NCBI GenBank assembly: GCA_016699405.1
Contig: CP064972.1
Coordinates: 3,689,501-3,753,500, forward strand
Source of the DNA: Holophagales bacterium
GTDB lineage: Bacteria; Acidobacteriota; Thermoanaerobaculia; Multivoradales; JAGPDF01
Reading direction: 5' to 3'
DNA: 64,000 nt
Position numbers and translations under genes: made by a program. This document shows positions 1 through 9,268 of this stretch, piece by piece. Position 1 is the stretch's first letter; the number at the start of each line of letters is the position of its first letter. The notes under the pieces are model-generated. The model saw only the letters and a program-made list of their open reading frames with translations. It searched no databases and was not told where the DNA came from.

Positions 1-258
1 CCCGAGGGCCTCCGCCACTCCCTCGCGCGTCACGTCGTCCGCCGTCGGGCCGAGACCGCCGCAGACCAGCAGCAGCTCGTGCCGGACCACGAGACGGGAA
101 ACCTCCTCGGCGATCGCCCGGACGTCGTCGCCGACGACGCTCTTGCGTTCGACCGGGACCCCGAACTCGGCGAGCAGGGCGGCGAGCGTGAGCGAGTTGG
201 TGTCGAGACGGTCGGCGCCGAGGAGCTCCGAGCCGACGGCCAGGATGGCGGCGCGCAT
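1..258 (-). CDS. cinA: CinA-like protein, N-terminal part (gene runs off the left edge)
   Basis: The 86 codons present give the MoaB/Mog-like N-terminal domain of the competence/damage-inducible protein CinA. Visible features are AILAVGSELL at residues 4-13, LDTNS (about 17-21) and the glycine-rich CGGLGPTADD (about 66-75), the nucleotide-binding signature of this fold. CinA proteins are linked to NAD salvage (NMN deamidase or ADP-ribose pyrophosphatase activity), but the C-terminal deamidase domain lies outside the window, so the activity cannot be judged. ATG at 258 is the first usable start. There is no Shine-Dalgarno sequence; a TATCAT box ends 8 bases upstream, so the gene may be leaderless. 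It is transcribed divergently from the secreted protein gene at 327. Confidence 0.85.
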   Translation of the reverse strand, partial: MRAAILAVGSELLGADRLDTNSLTLAALLAEFGVPVERKSVVGDDVRAIAEEVSRLVVRHELLLVCGGLGPTADDVTREGVAEALG

Positions 259-266
259 CGCGGGCG

Positions 267-272
267 ATGATA
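267..272 (-). promoter_or_regulatory. -10 box (TATCAT) for the cinA-like gene
   Basis: Read on the minus strand this is TATCAT, 8 bases before the ATG at 258. Transcription would begin at or next to the start codon. No Shine-Dalgarno sequence is present. Confidence 0.5.
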
Positions 273-312
273 GCAAGGGCGCAGCGACCTCTCGACGGCG
301 TTCCGCGGTTGA

Positions 313-318
313 TACAAT
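313..318 (+). promoter_or_regulatory. -10 box (TACAAT) for the secreted propeller-like protein gene
   Basis: TACAAT matches the TATAAT consensus at 5 of 6 positions and lies 8 bases before the ATG at 327. With no Shine-Dalgarno sequence in between, a leaderless mRNA is likely. It stands back to back with the cinA box at 267-272, so the two -35 regions would overlap around 289-297. Confidence 0.5.
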
Positions 319-326
319 GCTCCCGC

Positions 327-1358
327 ATGCGATTTCCCCGGGTCGTTCTTGCCCTGATCGCCGGCAGCGTCCTCGCGGCCGCATCGTCCCCCCGGCGTGA
401 GCTGGTTGCGGCCACGGACCTCGACTCGGGGCTGCTCGCCCGGCCGACGGCCGGCGGGATTCGTGTCGAACAACCGGGACGGTCCCCGATCTCGATTCTC
501 CTGCCGGACGGCGCGCAGATCGCGGGCCTCATCCCTCTCCACCAGGGGTGGATGGTCGCCGGCACCCGCCCGCAGGAGGCCGGGAGCGAGTTGCTCCTCC
601 TGCAGCATCGCGGCGCCGCGCAACGCGACCTCCCGGCACCCGCGGAACGGAGCGGACGGTGGCGAACCTCGCCGGTTGCCGTCACGGTCGGCCAGCGCCT
701 GCAGACGCTCGTTTGGCTCGAAGGGGATCGCCGCGACGCCATGGCGGTGCGTGCCGCGCGCTGGCTGGGCGACCGCTGGTCGCCGACCGAGACCGTGTCG
801 CCCGTCGGCCGAGGCAGCCAGCTCGCGCTCGCCGCCACGGCGCTTGCCGACGGCGAGGTGCTCGCCGTGTGGAGCGCGTTCGACGGCCAGGACGACGAGA
901 TCTTCTGGAGTCGTACGCAAGGAGGGCGCTGGTCGGTGCCCGACCGCGTCGCCGCAGACAACGCGGTCCCGGACATCACACCGACGGTGACGACGCTCCC
1001 GGGCGGAGCGCTTGTCGCCTGGAGTCGCTACACGCCGTCCGGCTACGAGTTGGTCGGGGCACGCTTCGATGGGACCCGCTGGCTCGCCGACTCGCCACTG
1101 CGTGAGCCGGGGACTCTCTTCCCGAGCTTTGCTCGCAGCGGCGGCGACCTCGTGTTGCTCTGCCGGCGGGCCGGAGCCGCACCCGGCTGGGCCGCGCTTC
1201 GACTCGACGGGTCCGGCAGCGTGTCGGCGCGGACGTCGGTCGCCGACCCGAACGAGGAGCGCCCCTCGCTCTCGCGGACGCAAGCCGACGCGATCCGTTT
1301 TCTCTGGAACGACCGCTCGGTCGACGGACGCTGGTCGGCGGTCCTCGCTCCGCGCTAG
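327..1358 (+). CDS. Secreted protein, probable sialidase-like beta-propeller, function unknown
   Basis: 343 residues. The N-terminus MRFPRVVLALIAGSVLAAASS is a clear signal peptide, so the protein is probably exported. The mature part has repeated blocks of about 50 residues with W-S/W-L-x-D strands (GGRWSVPDRVAAD, RWLADSPLREPG, GRWSAVLAPR) and T/V-x-L-P-x-G turns. This resembles BNR/sialidase-type propellers, but no catalytic Asp-box set can be confirmed. The next upstream in-frame start (267) would place about 20 extra residues before the signal peptide, so ATG 327 is preferred. Propeller is an inference from repeat spacing; no enzymatic role is claimed. Confidence 0.7.
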   Translation: MRFPRVVLALIAGSVLAAASSPRRELVAATDLDSGLLARPTAGGIRVEQPGRSPISILLPDGAQIAGLIPLHQGWMVAGTRPQEAGSELLLLQHRGAAQRDLPAPAERSGRWRTSPVAVTVGQRLQTLVWLEGDRRDAMAVRAARWLGDRWSPTETVSPVGRGSQLALAATALADGEVLAVWSAFDGQDDEIFWSRTQGGRWSVPDRVAADNAVPDITPTVTTLPGGALVAWSRYTPSGYELVGARFDGTRWLADSPLREPGTLFPSFARSGGDLVLLCRRAGAAPGWAALRLDGSGSVSARTSVADPNEERPSLSRTQADAIRFLWNDRSVDGRWSAVLAPR

Positions 1359-1478
1359 CGGGCGAGTCGGCGCGGGAAGCGTCGCCACGAACGCGCTTCG
1401 CCGTTCGGCGGCGTCACCGATCCGGCAGCGACCTGGCCCGAGGTGACGACGGCGGGCGAGCGCGCGGCGGTCGGCAGG

Positions 1479-2759
<1,281 letters not shown>

Positions 2760-2819
2760 CGGGGTTCCACGTGCTGGCGGCCGGCCCGGGCGACCTGCCC
2801 GGACCGGTGGCCGCCGCGA

Positions 2820-3557
2820 TCAGCCGATACCGGGCGTCGCCGCGCCGCCGAGCCGCTGGGCTTCCGAACGAAGCGGCGAGCGAGGGAACTCCTCGACCAG
2901 GCGGCGGAAGGTCGACTTGGCCTCCCCGTCCTTGCCGAGCTGCTGCAGGGTCAGCCCGAGCTGATAGAGCACCACGTCCTCGGGCAGTGGCCGCTCCTCG
3001 GAGTGCTCGAGCATCCGACGCAGGCGGGTCACCAGATCCTCCCCGTGCCCTTCTTCCCGGTCGAGGCGCATCAGATTGAGCTGGGCGGTGGCACCCATCG
3101 CCGTCTCGCCCTCCGCCTTGGCGAAGGTCTCCCAGTGGCGCCGCGCCGCAGCCTTGTCCCCTTCGGCCATCGCGATCTCGCCGAGATAGAGCTCGGCGAC
3201 GTGCGCTGCCTTGGGTGCCAGGGTCCGGCCGGCGATCGCCGAGAAGAGGCTCTTGGCCCGGTCACGCCGCGCACTCTCGGTGGAGAACGTCGGCTTGTCG
3301 GCGTCGTCGGGCTTCGCCCCTTCGGTCACGATCTCGGCGGTGTAGATGCGCATCGCCCGCGCCAGCTCTTCGTTGAGCTGCGAGGTCCGATGCCCGGCCC
3401 ACAGGTAGAGACCCAGGCCGACCACACCGGCGAGCAGCAGCCCGGCGAAGCCCATCACCAGCTGCCGGGTGTGATGCTCGGCGTACTCGATGCCGTGGGC
3501 GACGATCTCCCCGAGCTCGTTGCGCTCGAGGTCATGCTTGGTCAAGCGATCCGACAT
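2820..3557 (-). CDS. Membrane-anchored tetratricopeptide-type protein (YfgM-like)
   Basis: 245 residues: a short cytoplasmic N-terminus, one transmembrane helix at about residues 33-53 (MGFAGLLLAGVVGLGLYLW), then an alpha-helical tail with TPR-like pairs (about 110-235; ALAPKAAHVAELYLGEI and ALVLYQLGLTLQQLGKDG-like helices). The layout matches the YfgM/TPR_21 family, single-pass proteins that associate with the SecYEG translocon and periplasmic chaperones in Proteobacteria. That role is inferred from architecture only. ATG 3557 sits just downstream of tRNA-Arg. Confidence 0.6.
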   Translation of the reverse strand: MSDRLTKHDLERNELGEIVAHGIEYAEHHTRQLVMGFAGLLLAGVVGLGLYLWAGHRTSQLNEELARAMRIYTAEIVTEGAKPDDADKPTFSTESARRDRAKSLFSAIAGRTLAPKAAHVAELYLGEIAMAEGDKAAARRHWETFAKAEGETAMGATAQLNLMRLDREEGHGEDLVTRLRRMLEHSEERPLPEDVVLYQLGLTLQQLGKDGEAKSTFRRLVEEFPRSPLRSEAQRLGGAATPGIG

Positions 3558-3596
3558 GCCTTCTTCTCCGCGTTGGCCGTTTTCGGGACGAGTCGC

Positions 3597-3673
3597 TGGT
3601 GCGGCTGGGAGGATTCGAACCCCCGACCAAGAGCTTAGGACGCTCCTGCTCTGTCCAGCTGAGCTACAGCCGC
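3597..3673 (-). tRNA. tRNA-Arg, anticodon CCT
   Basis: Read on the minus strand, the acceptor stem GCGGCTG (3673-3667) pairs with CAGCCGC. The D arm is GCTC/GAGC, the anticodon stem GGAGC pairs with GCTCT, and the loop GTCCTAA carries anticodon CCT (reads AGG). The T arm is GGGGG-TTCGAAT-CCTCC. The discriminator is A and the 3' CCA is encoded (3599-3597). Length is 77 with CCA. Confidence 0.96.
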
Positions 3674-3711
3674 CCGACGGGCGAGTATATTCCGCCTCGC
3701 GCCGCTCCGGC

Positions 3712-4227
3712 TCAGTACTTGATCAGGGACTCGACCGGGTGCGGGGCCAGGAACCCCCGTCCCGCGAGTCCCAGCAGCTCGATGACGAAGCCGAATCCGA
3801 CCACCTCGCCGCCCAGCGCCTGCACCATCTCGGCGGTGGCTCGGGCGGTCCCGCCGGTGGCGACGAGGTCGTCGACGACCAGCACCCGCTCGCCCGGCAA
3901 GACACCGTCGGCGTGCATCTGCAGTCGATCGGTGCCGTACTCGAGGTCGTACGAGCGCTCCACCGTCGCCGCGGGGAGCTTGCCGGGCTTGCGCACCGGG
4001 ACGAACCCGGCGTTGAGGTTGTAGGCGAGGATCGGCGCGAACATGAAGCCGCGCGACTCGATGCCGATCACCTTGTGCACGTCGAGGTGGGCGAACAGCC
4101 AGGTGAATCGGTCCACCGTCATCCGCAGCGCCAGCGGATCCGAAAGCAGCGTGGTGATGTCGTAGAAGAGGATCCCCGGCTTGGGGAAATCCGGCACCTC
4201 GCGGATGAACTGCTTGAGGTCGTTCAT
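3712..4227 (-). CDS. apt: Adenine phosphoribosyltransferase
   Basis: 171 residues, normal for Apt. It converts adenine and PRPP to AMP in the cytosol. The PRPP-binding loop VLVVDDLVATGGTA lies at about residues 115-128, preceded by the family signature PDFPKPGILFYDITTLL (about 12-28) and ESRGF (57-61). It follows acylphosphatase by 4 bases in the surE-pcm-acylphosphatase-apt run. mtnP upstream yields adenine as a product, so the pair can recycle adenine made from methylthioadenosine. Confidence 0.95.
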   Translation of the reverse strand: MNDLKQFIREVPDFPKPGILFYDITTLLSDPLALRMTVDRFTWLFAHLDVHKVIGIESRGFMFAPILAYNLNAGFVPVRKPGKLPAATVERSYDLEYGTDRLQMHADGVLPGERVLVVDDLVATGGTARATAEMVQALGGEVVGFGFVIELLGLAGRGFLAPHPVESLIKY

Positions 4228-4231
4228 CGTC

Positions 4232-4534
4232 CTATTCTCCGTTTCGGATCTCGAATCCTGCCCAACCGGGCTCGCTGCCCCGCCATTCTTCGATCAACCG
4301 CTCAACGCGTGACGACCCGGGCCCGGCGGCGAGTCGTCGCGCCAGGTCGTCGAGGTCGGCTTCAGGGCCCGCGGCCGCCACCACCACCGAACCGTCGGCA
4401 GCGTTGGCCACCCACCCCGCGAGACGCCGGTCGCGCGCCGCCTGCCAGACGAAGCGCCGAAAGCCGACGCCCTGAACCCGTCCTTCGACGCGCCAGCGAC
4501 GGGCACCCGAAGGAAGACTCTCCTGGCCGCTCAC
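4232..4534 (-). CDS. Acylphosphatase
   Basis: 100 residues from the GTG at 4534, typical of the small acylphosphatases that hydrolyse acyl phosphates. The signature GRVQGVGFRRFV contains the catalytic Arg, and the catalytic Asn is in GWVANAADGSV. In-frame starts further upstream (to 4600) would add a long basic extension inside pcm. The GTG is 1 base past the pcm stop and has GGAGG about 15 bases upstream, so it is preferred. Translational coupling with pcm is likely. Confidence 0.9.
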   Translation of the reverse strand: MSGQESLPSGARRWRVEGRVQGVGFRRFVWQAARDRRLAGWVANAADGSVVVAAAGPEADLDDLARRLAAGPGSSRVERLIEEWRGSEPGWAGFEIRNGE

Positions 4535-4535
4535 C

Positions 4536-5186
4536 CTAGCCCCCGGCCTCCCAACCATGCCGGCCCACCAGCGGGACGAAGGCGACCTCTTCGCCCTCAC
4601 GCCGCCGCACGCCGCGCGCCAGCCGTTCGTAGACGATCAGCCGCTGCCCTTGCGTCGTCCCTTCCGGGATCACCAGCCGCCCCTTGGGCCCGAGCTGGTC
4701 GAGCAACGGTCGCGGCACCGACGGCGCCCCGGCGGTGACCAGGATGCGATCGAACGGCGCGACCTCGCTCCACCCGACCGTCCCGTCGAAGACCTGGACT
4801 TTCACGTTCCCCACGCCGAGCTCGCGCAGGCGACGGATCGCTTGATGAGCCAGCTCGCCGACGCGCTCGAGGCTGTAGACCCAACGCGCCAGCCGGGCGA
4901 GGATCGCCGTCTGGTAGCCCGATCCGGTCCCGATCTCCAGCACCTTGTGCTCCGCGGCGACCTCGAGCTGCTCGGTCATCCGCGCCACGATGTAGGGCTG
5001 CGAGATCGTCTGGCCGGAGCCGATGGGCAAGGCGTGATCGCCGTAGGCCTGGGCCCTCAGGTGCTCGCGCACGAAGAGGTGGCGCGGCACCTCGCGCATC
5101 GCTTCGAGCACGCGCGGATCGTGCACCCCACGACCGGCGACGAGCTCGCGGACCATCCGCTCCCGCAACAGCGCGTAGTCGCTCAT
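4536..5186 (-). CDS. pcm: Protein-L-isoaspartate O-methyltransferase
   Basis: 216 residues from ATG 5186. It uses S-adenosylmethionine to methylate isoaspartyl residues in damaged proteins so that they can return to aspartate. The AdoMet loop VLEIGTGSGYQTAIL is at about residues 81-95, and the family motif GSGQTISQPYIVA is just before it. A TTG start further upstream (5216) would overlap surE and add ten residues without homology. The surE-pcm pairing is conserved in many bacteria. Confidence 0.95.
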   Translation of the reverse strand: MSDYALLRERMVRELVAGRGVHDPRVLEAMREVPRHLFVREHLRAQAYGDHALPIGSGQTISQPYIVARMTEQLEVAAEHKVLEIGTGSGYQTAILARLARWVYSLERVGELAHQAIRRLRELGVGNVKVQVFDGTVGWSEVAPFDRILVTAGAPSVPRPLLDQLGPKGRLVIPEGTTQGQRLIVYERLARGVRRREGEEVAFVPLVGRHGWEAGG

Positions 5187-5202
5187 CGCACGGCCCGCCG
5201 GC

Positions 5203-5964
5203 TCAGGCCGGCGCAACCTCGCGGGCCAGGCGCTCGCGCAGCGGTGTCATCGAGGCGAGGGCGCGGTAGTCGGTCAGATCGAGGTGCAGGGGGGTGACCG
5301 AGACGAGACCGCGGGAGAGCGCCTCGTGGTCGGTCCCCGCGTCCGAACGCCACTCGGGCGTGCCGGCGATCCAGAAGTAGCGCCTGCCCCGCGGATCTTC
5401 CTTCTCCACCACGACCTGCTGGTAGACGCGGTGACCGAGCCGCGCGAAGGCGATGCCCTTCGGCTCGCCGGCCGGAAAGTTGACGTTGAGCAGGAGGCTC
5501 GCCGCGGGCGGCTCGGCGAGCACCGTCTCGACGATGCGGCGGGCGAGGGCGGCCGAGCGCACGAAGGATGCCCCCTCGCCCACCTCCTGACTGAAGGCGA
5601 TCGACGCGAGGCCGAGCAGCGACGCTTCGAACGTCGCGCTGACCGTCCCCGAGTAGGTCACGTCGTCGCCGAGGTTCAGCCCGTTGTTGATCCCCGAGAC
5701 CACCAGGTCCGGCGGCGTGTCGCGCAACAGCCAGAGGACCGCGAGGTTCACGCAGTCGGTGGGGGTCCCGTCGACGCTGTACCAGCCCTCGCCGTGCTCG
5801 TGCAGGCGCAGCGGTCGCTGCAGCGTCAGGGAGTGCCCGCTGGCGCTCTGCTCGCGATCGGGAGCGACGACGATGACCTCACCGAGCGCGCGGAGCTCCT
5901 CCGCCAGCGCGCGGATCCCTTCGGCCTGAAAGCCGTCGTCGTTGGTGACGAGGATCCGGGTCAT
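5203..5964 (-). CDS. surE: 5'/3'-nucleotidase SurE
   Basis: 253 residues. A metal-dependent survival-protein nucleotidase that dephosphorylates nucleoside monophosphates. The N-terminal RILVTNDDG supplies the metal-binding Asp-Asp pair (residues 9-10). Further ligands are in GEVIVVAPDREQSASGHSLT and in the NNGLNLGDDVTYSGTVSA segment. ATG 5964. It lies 19 bases after mtnP and 16 before pcm, so it sits in an operon joining nucleotide metabolism and protein repair. Confidence 0.96.
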   Translation of the reverse strand: MTRILVTNDDGFQAEGIRALAEELRALGEVIVVAPDREQSASGHSLTLQRPLRLHEHGEGWYSVDGTPTDCVNLAVLWLLRDTPPDLVVSGINNGLNLGDDVTYSGTVSATFEASLLGLASIAFSQEVGEGASFVRSAALARRIVETVLAEPPAASLLLNVNFPAGEPKGIAFARLGHRVYQQVVVEKEDPRGRRYFWIAGTPEWRSDAGTDHEALSRGLVSVTPLHLDLTDYRALASMTPLRERLAREVAPA

Positions 5965-5983
5965 GACCCGTTCGCTTCGCGGC

Positions 5984-6877
5984 TCAGCGCTTCCAGGCGA
6001 GCTGCGGGCCGGTGCGGTCGAGGTAGCGGCCGAGGATCGGCTCGAGCTTGGCGAGGGTCGCCGCCGGGACCAGGTGGGCAGGCGTGATGAGCGACATGTG
6101 CAGGGCGTCGGCGCAGTCGTTGGCCACGTCGTCGCCGAGCGAGCCGATGGCGCGACGGACGACGTCCTGGGCCAAGGCGACGTTCCGCCGCAGCACCTCC
6201 ATCACGCCTTCGCCCGAGACGGCCTCTTCCTCGTCGTGCCAACAATCGTAGTCGGTGATCATCGCCAGCGTGGCATAGGCCATCTCGGCCTCCCGCGCCA
6301 GTTTGGCCTCCTGCAGGTTGGTCATGCCGATCACGTCCATGCCCCACTGCCGGTAGACCTCCGATTCGGCGCGGGTGGAGAACTGCGGCCCTTCCATGCA
6401 GAGGTAGGTACCGCCCTCGTGGACCGTCGCACCGGCCGCCCGCGCCGCGGCGAGGAGCACGCCGGCGAGTCGCAGGCTGACCGGACGCGCCAGCGAGGTG
6501 TGGGCGACGATCCCGTCGCCGAAGAAGGTGTCGGGCCGGTGGCGCGTGCGATCGAAGAACTGGTGAGGCACGACGATGTGGCCCGGCTGGTACTCGAGCT
6601 TCATCGAGCCGACGGCGGAGACCGAGATGAGGAACTCGACACCGAGCGTCTTGAAGCCGTAGATGTTGGCGCGGTAGTTGAGCTCCGTCGGCAGGAACCG
6701 GTGGCCGCGGGCGTGGCGAGCCAGGAAGGCGACCGGCCGGCCGGCGAGCTCGCCGATCACGTAGGCGTCGGACGGCGGGCCGAAGGGCGTCTCGATCCGC
6801 CGCTCCTCGTGGACCACCAGCCCGTCCATCTCGTAGAGACCGCTGCCGCCGATGACTCCGATGCGAACCTTGCCCAT
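5984..6877 (-). CDS. mtnP: S-methyl-5'-thioadenosine phosphorylase
   Basis: 297 residues from ATG 6877. It splits 5'-methylthioadenosine with phosphate into adenine and methylthioribose-1-phosphate (polyamine by-product and methionine salvage). Key parts are IGVIGGSGLYEMDGL at the N-terminus, the phosphate loop with RHARGHR, and the substrate segments EGPQFSTRAESEVYR and ITDYDCWH. A GAGGAGG Shine-Dalgarno sequence about 8 bases upstream fixes this start over one 11 codons earlier. apt, four genes on, can take up the adenine released. Confidence 0.95.
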   Translation of the reverse strand: MGKVRIGVIGGSGLYEMDGLVVHEERRIETPFGPPSDAYVIGELAGRPVAFLARHARGHRFLPTELNYRANIYGFKTLGVEFLISVSAVGSMKLEYQPGHIVVPHQFFDRTRHRPDTFFGDGIVAHTSLARPVSLRLAGVLLAAARAAGATVHEGGTYLCMEGPQFSTRAESEVYRQWGMDVIGMTNLQEAKLAREAEMAYATLAMITDYDCWHDEEEAVSGEGVMEVLRRNVALAQDVVRRAIGSLGDDVANDCADALHMSLITPAHLVPAATLAKLEPILGRYLDRTGPQLAWKR

Positions 6878-6982
6878 CACTTCCTCCTCGCGCGCGCGCC
6901 GTCCGCTCACTCGCGATTGACCGCGCTTGCCCGCTCTCTCTTGGCCCGTTGAATGGTGGCGGCGCGACGGGAACGCCGCGCC

Positions 6983-7927
6983 TCAGGAGCCGGCGGAGTC
7001 TAGCACACGGCCGTCGATCGCCCCGGCGACGGCGAGGGCCGTGGCCAACGCCTGTCGGCCCTGCGCGCCGCTCACCTGACGCACCGTCTTGCCGTGGCAC
7101 GCGGCGACGAAGGCCTCGAGCTCGCGGCGCAGCGGCTCGGCCCGTTCGACCGCCAGATCGGCCGCGACGATCCGTCGTTCGCCCCCTTCGGAGAGCAAGC
7201 GATAGCCCTTGATCTCCTGCTGCGGATAGTCGCAGGAGTAGTACGCGCTCGGCAGGAAGAGCCGCAGCTTGCGACTGCGATCGGCCGAGACGCGCGAGGC
7301 CGTCAGGTTCGCGACCGCACCGGACCCGAGCGCGATCCGGGCGCTGGCGATGTCGACCTTCGGCGAGAGCACGGCGATCCCGGTGGCCCGGACCTCGGCG
7401 ACCGGGGAGGGATCGAGTGCGTGGAGGATCTGCAGGTCGTGGATCATCAGGTCGAGGACGACGTCGACGTCGAGGCTGCGCGCAGTGAAGATGCCGAGCC
7501 GCTCCGCCTCGAGGAAGCGCGGCGGCAGCCCGAGCTTGAGTAGCGCCTGCACCGCCGGATTGAAGTACTCGACATGGCCGACGGCGAGAACGCGGTCGCC
7601 GGCCGCCGCGATCAGACGATCCGCCTCGGCGAGGGAGGGGGCGATCGGCTTCTCCACCAGGACGTGGAGACCGCGGCCGAGCAGCTCGCAACCCAGCGAC
7701 GCGTGGTCGACCGTCGGCACCGCGAGAACGACCGCTTCCACCTCGGCGAGCAGCGCCTCGAGGTCGGACCAGGCCTTCGTTCCGTGCTCGCCGGCGACCG
7801 CGGTGGCGACCCCGTGGTCCCGATCGTGGACGCCGACCAGACGGGCCCCGGGGAGCGAGGCGAGGATTCGCGTGTGGTGACGGCCGAGCGCACCGGTACC
7901 GACCACGGCAATAGGGAGATCGCTCAT
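6983..7927 (-). CDS. Gfo/Idh/MocA-family oxidoreductase, possibly acting on a lipid A precursor
   Basis: 314 residues from ATG 7927. The N-terminal NAD(P)-binding Rossmann fold has VVGTGALGRHH (about residues 7-17), and the family EKPIA motif follows at about 93-97, then the C-terminal Gfo/Idh domain. The gene lies 49 bases after lpxA in the lipid A block. In Leptospira and Acidithiobacillus a Gfo/Idh enzyme, GnnA, oxidises UDP-GlcNAc at C3 and works with the aminotransferase GnnB beside lpxA, so a GnnA-like role is a reasonable guess. No GnnB-like gene is seen in this window. Longer in-frame starts overlap lpxA and have no homology. Confidence 0.85.
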   Translation of the reverse strand: MSDLPIAVVGTGALGRHHTRILASLPGARLVGVHDRDHGVATAVAGEHGTKAWSDLEALLAEVEAVVLAVPTVDHASLGCELLGRGLHVLVEKPIAPSLAEADRLIAAAGDRVLAVGHVEYFNPAVQALLKLGLPPRFLEAERLGIFTARSLDVDVVLDLMIHDLQILHALDPSPVAEVRATGIAVLSPKVDIASARIALGSGAVANLTASRVSADRSRKLRLFLPSAYYSCDYPQQEIKGYRLLSEGGERRIVAADLAVERAEPLRRELEAFVAACHGKTVRQVSGAQGRQALATALAVAGAIDGRVLDSAGS

Positions 7928-7976
7928 CTTGGAGATCCTCTCGGCGCGAGCCGCGGCGGTACCGGCGCTCGCGCGT

Positions 7977-8798
7977 TCACTCCTCCTGGGCTTCGTCCGC
8001 GCCGCGCCGGCCAGGAAGCGCCTTGCAGACGCCACGGCGGCTGTGGCGGACGAACTCGACGAAATAACGGACCTCGGGCTCGCCGCCGAGCTCGGACTCC
8101 AGCCGCGCGAGAGCCTGGCTCGTGTTCAACCCCGATCGCAGGAAGATCCGCAGCCCGGCCTCGAGGGCCTTGAGCGTCTCCGCGCTGAAGCCCTTGCGTC
8201 GCAGGCCGATCCGGTTGAGACCGAAGCACGCCGGCCGGATTCCCACCGTCTTGACGAACGGCAGCGCGTCGGTCAACAGCCGGGAGAATCCCCCGATGTA
8301 GGCGTGCCGGCCGACCCGGCAGAACTGATGAACCGCCGAGAAGGCGCCGATCGCGGCGTCGTCGCCGACCTCGACATGTCCGGCGAGCGTTCCCGAGTTG
8401 GCGAAGAGCACGCGATCGCCGACCTGGCAGTCGTGGGCGATGTGCGAATAGACCATGAACAGGCCGTCGCTGCCGACGCGCGTCAGGCCGCCCCCCTTGC
8501 CGGTCCCACGATGAACGGTGCAGAACTCGCGGAAGTGATTGCGGTCGCCGATCTCGAGCGCCACGCGCTCGCCGGCAAACTTCAGATCCTGCGGCGGGAA
8601 GCCGATCGCCGCGTGGGCGTAGATCCGGTTCTCGCGGCCGATGCGGGTCGGGCCCTGCACCTGGGCGCCGGCACCGATCTCGGTCCCTTCGCCAATCGTC
8701 ACTTCCGCCCCGACGACGGCGTGGGGTCCGATCACCACACCGTCCGCAAGCTCGGCCGCAGGGTCGACGACAGCCGTGGGGTGGATACGGGCGGTCAT
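7977..8798 (-). CDS. lpxA: Acyl-ACP:UDP-N-acetylglucosamine O-acyltransferase
   Basis: 273 residues from ATG 8798. First enzyme of lipid A synthesis, adding 3-hydroxyacyl to UDP-GlcNAc (or its 3-amino form). The left-handed beta-helix is shown by hexapeptide repeats (IHPTAVVDP, VVIGPHAVVG, TRIGRENRIYAHAAIG), with the catalytic His in SHIAHDCQVGD and a C-terminal helical domain. The start overlaps the fabZ stop as ATGA (8798-8795), indicating coupled translation. Gene order bamA-skp-lpxD-fabZ-lpxA is the classic one. Confidence 0.96.
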   Translation of the reverse strand: MTARIHPTAVVDPAAELADGVVIGPHAVVGAEVTIGEGTEIGAGAQVQGPTRIGRENRIYAHAAIGFPPQDLKFAGERVALEIGDRNHFREFCTVHRGTGKGGGLTRVGSDGLFMVYSHIAHDCQVGDRVLFANSGTLAGHVEVGDDAAIGAFSAVHQFCRVGRHAYIGGFSRLLTDALPFVKTVGIRPACFGLNRIGLRRKGFSAETLKALEAGLRIFLRSGLNTSQALARLESELGGEPEVRYFVEFVRHSRRGVCKALPGRRGADEAQEE

Positions 8799-9268
8799 TT
8801 CTCGGCCTCCTCCGCCTGGCGGTAGTTCATGATCGTCGACAGCATGTCGGCCTCGGCGCAAAGGCGTCCGTCGACCAGCGTTCGCCCGCGGACGTGGCAA
8901 TGCGACTGCCGCAGGCGGATGACCTCGACCTCGAAGCGCGCCTGATCGCCCGGAACCACCGGATGGCGGAAGCGTGCCCGGTCGATCCCGAGGAAGTAGA
9001 GCAGCTTGTTGGCGCGGTCCGTGGCGTCGTGCATCAGGAGGATGCCACCCGCCTGGGCCATCGCCTCCACCAGCAGCACACCGGGCACGACCGGATGGTG
9101 GGGGAAGTGCCCCTGGAAGAACTCCTCGTTGATGGTGAAGTTCTTGATCGCCACGATCCTTTTCTTCGGCTCCATCTCGAGGACACGGTCGACCAACAGG
9201 AACGGATAGCGGTGCGGCAGCACCGACTGCACCCAGAGGCTGTCCCAGCGATGCGGCTGATCACTCAA
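8795..9268 (-). CDS. fabZ: 3-hydroxyacyl-ACP dehydratase FabZ
   Basis: 157 residues. Dehydrates 3-hydroxyacyl-ACP in fatty acid elongation, competing with LpxA and LpxD for the same hydroxyacyl-ACP pool. HRYPFLLVDRV at about residues 19-29, the catalytic His in GHFPHHPVVPGVL and the catalytic Glu in EAMAQAGG are all present. The start must be TTG 9268: the next in-frame ATG lies after the essential HRYPFLLVDR segment. GGAGGAG ends 7 bases upstream of the TTG, and the start overlaps the end of lpxD by 8 bases. Confidence 0.96.
   Translation of the reverse strand: MSDQPHRWDSLWVQSVLPHRYPFLLVDRVLEMEPKKRIVAIKNFTINEEFFQGHFPHHPVVPGVLLVEAMAQAGGILLMHDATDRANKLLYFLGIDRARFRHPVVPGDQARFEVEVIRLRQSHCHVRGRTLVDGRLCAEADMLSTIMNYRQAEEAEK

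Noticed and set aside
30..1388. A 452-codon open frame on the minus strand
   Set aside because: Opposite the secreted propeller gene, and it runs through the cinA start in another frame; no Shine-Dalgarno sequence or domain.
3597..3673. tRNA-Arg as an integration site for a mobile element
   Set aside because: No integrase gene, no repeated 3' tRNA end and no atypical block nearby.
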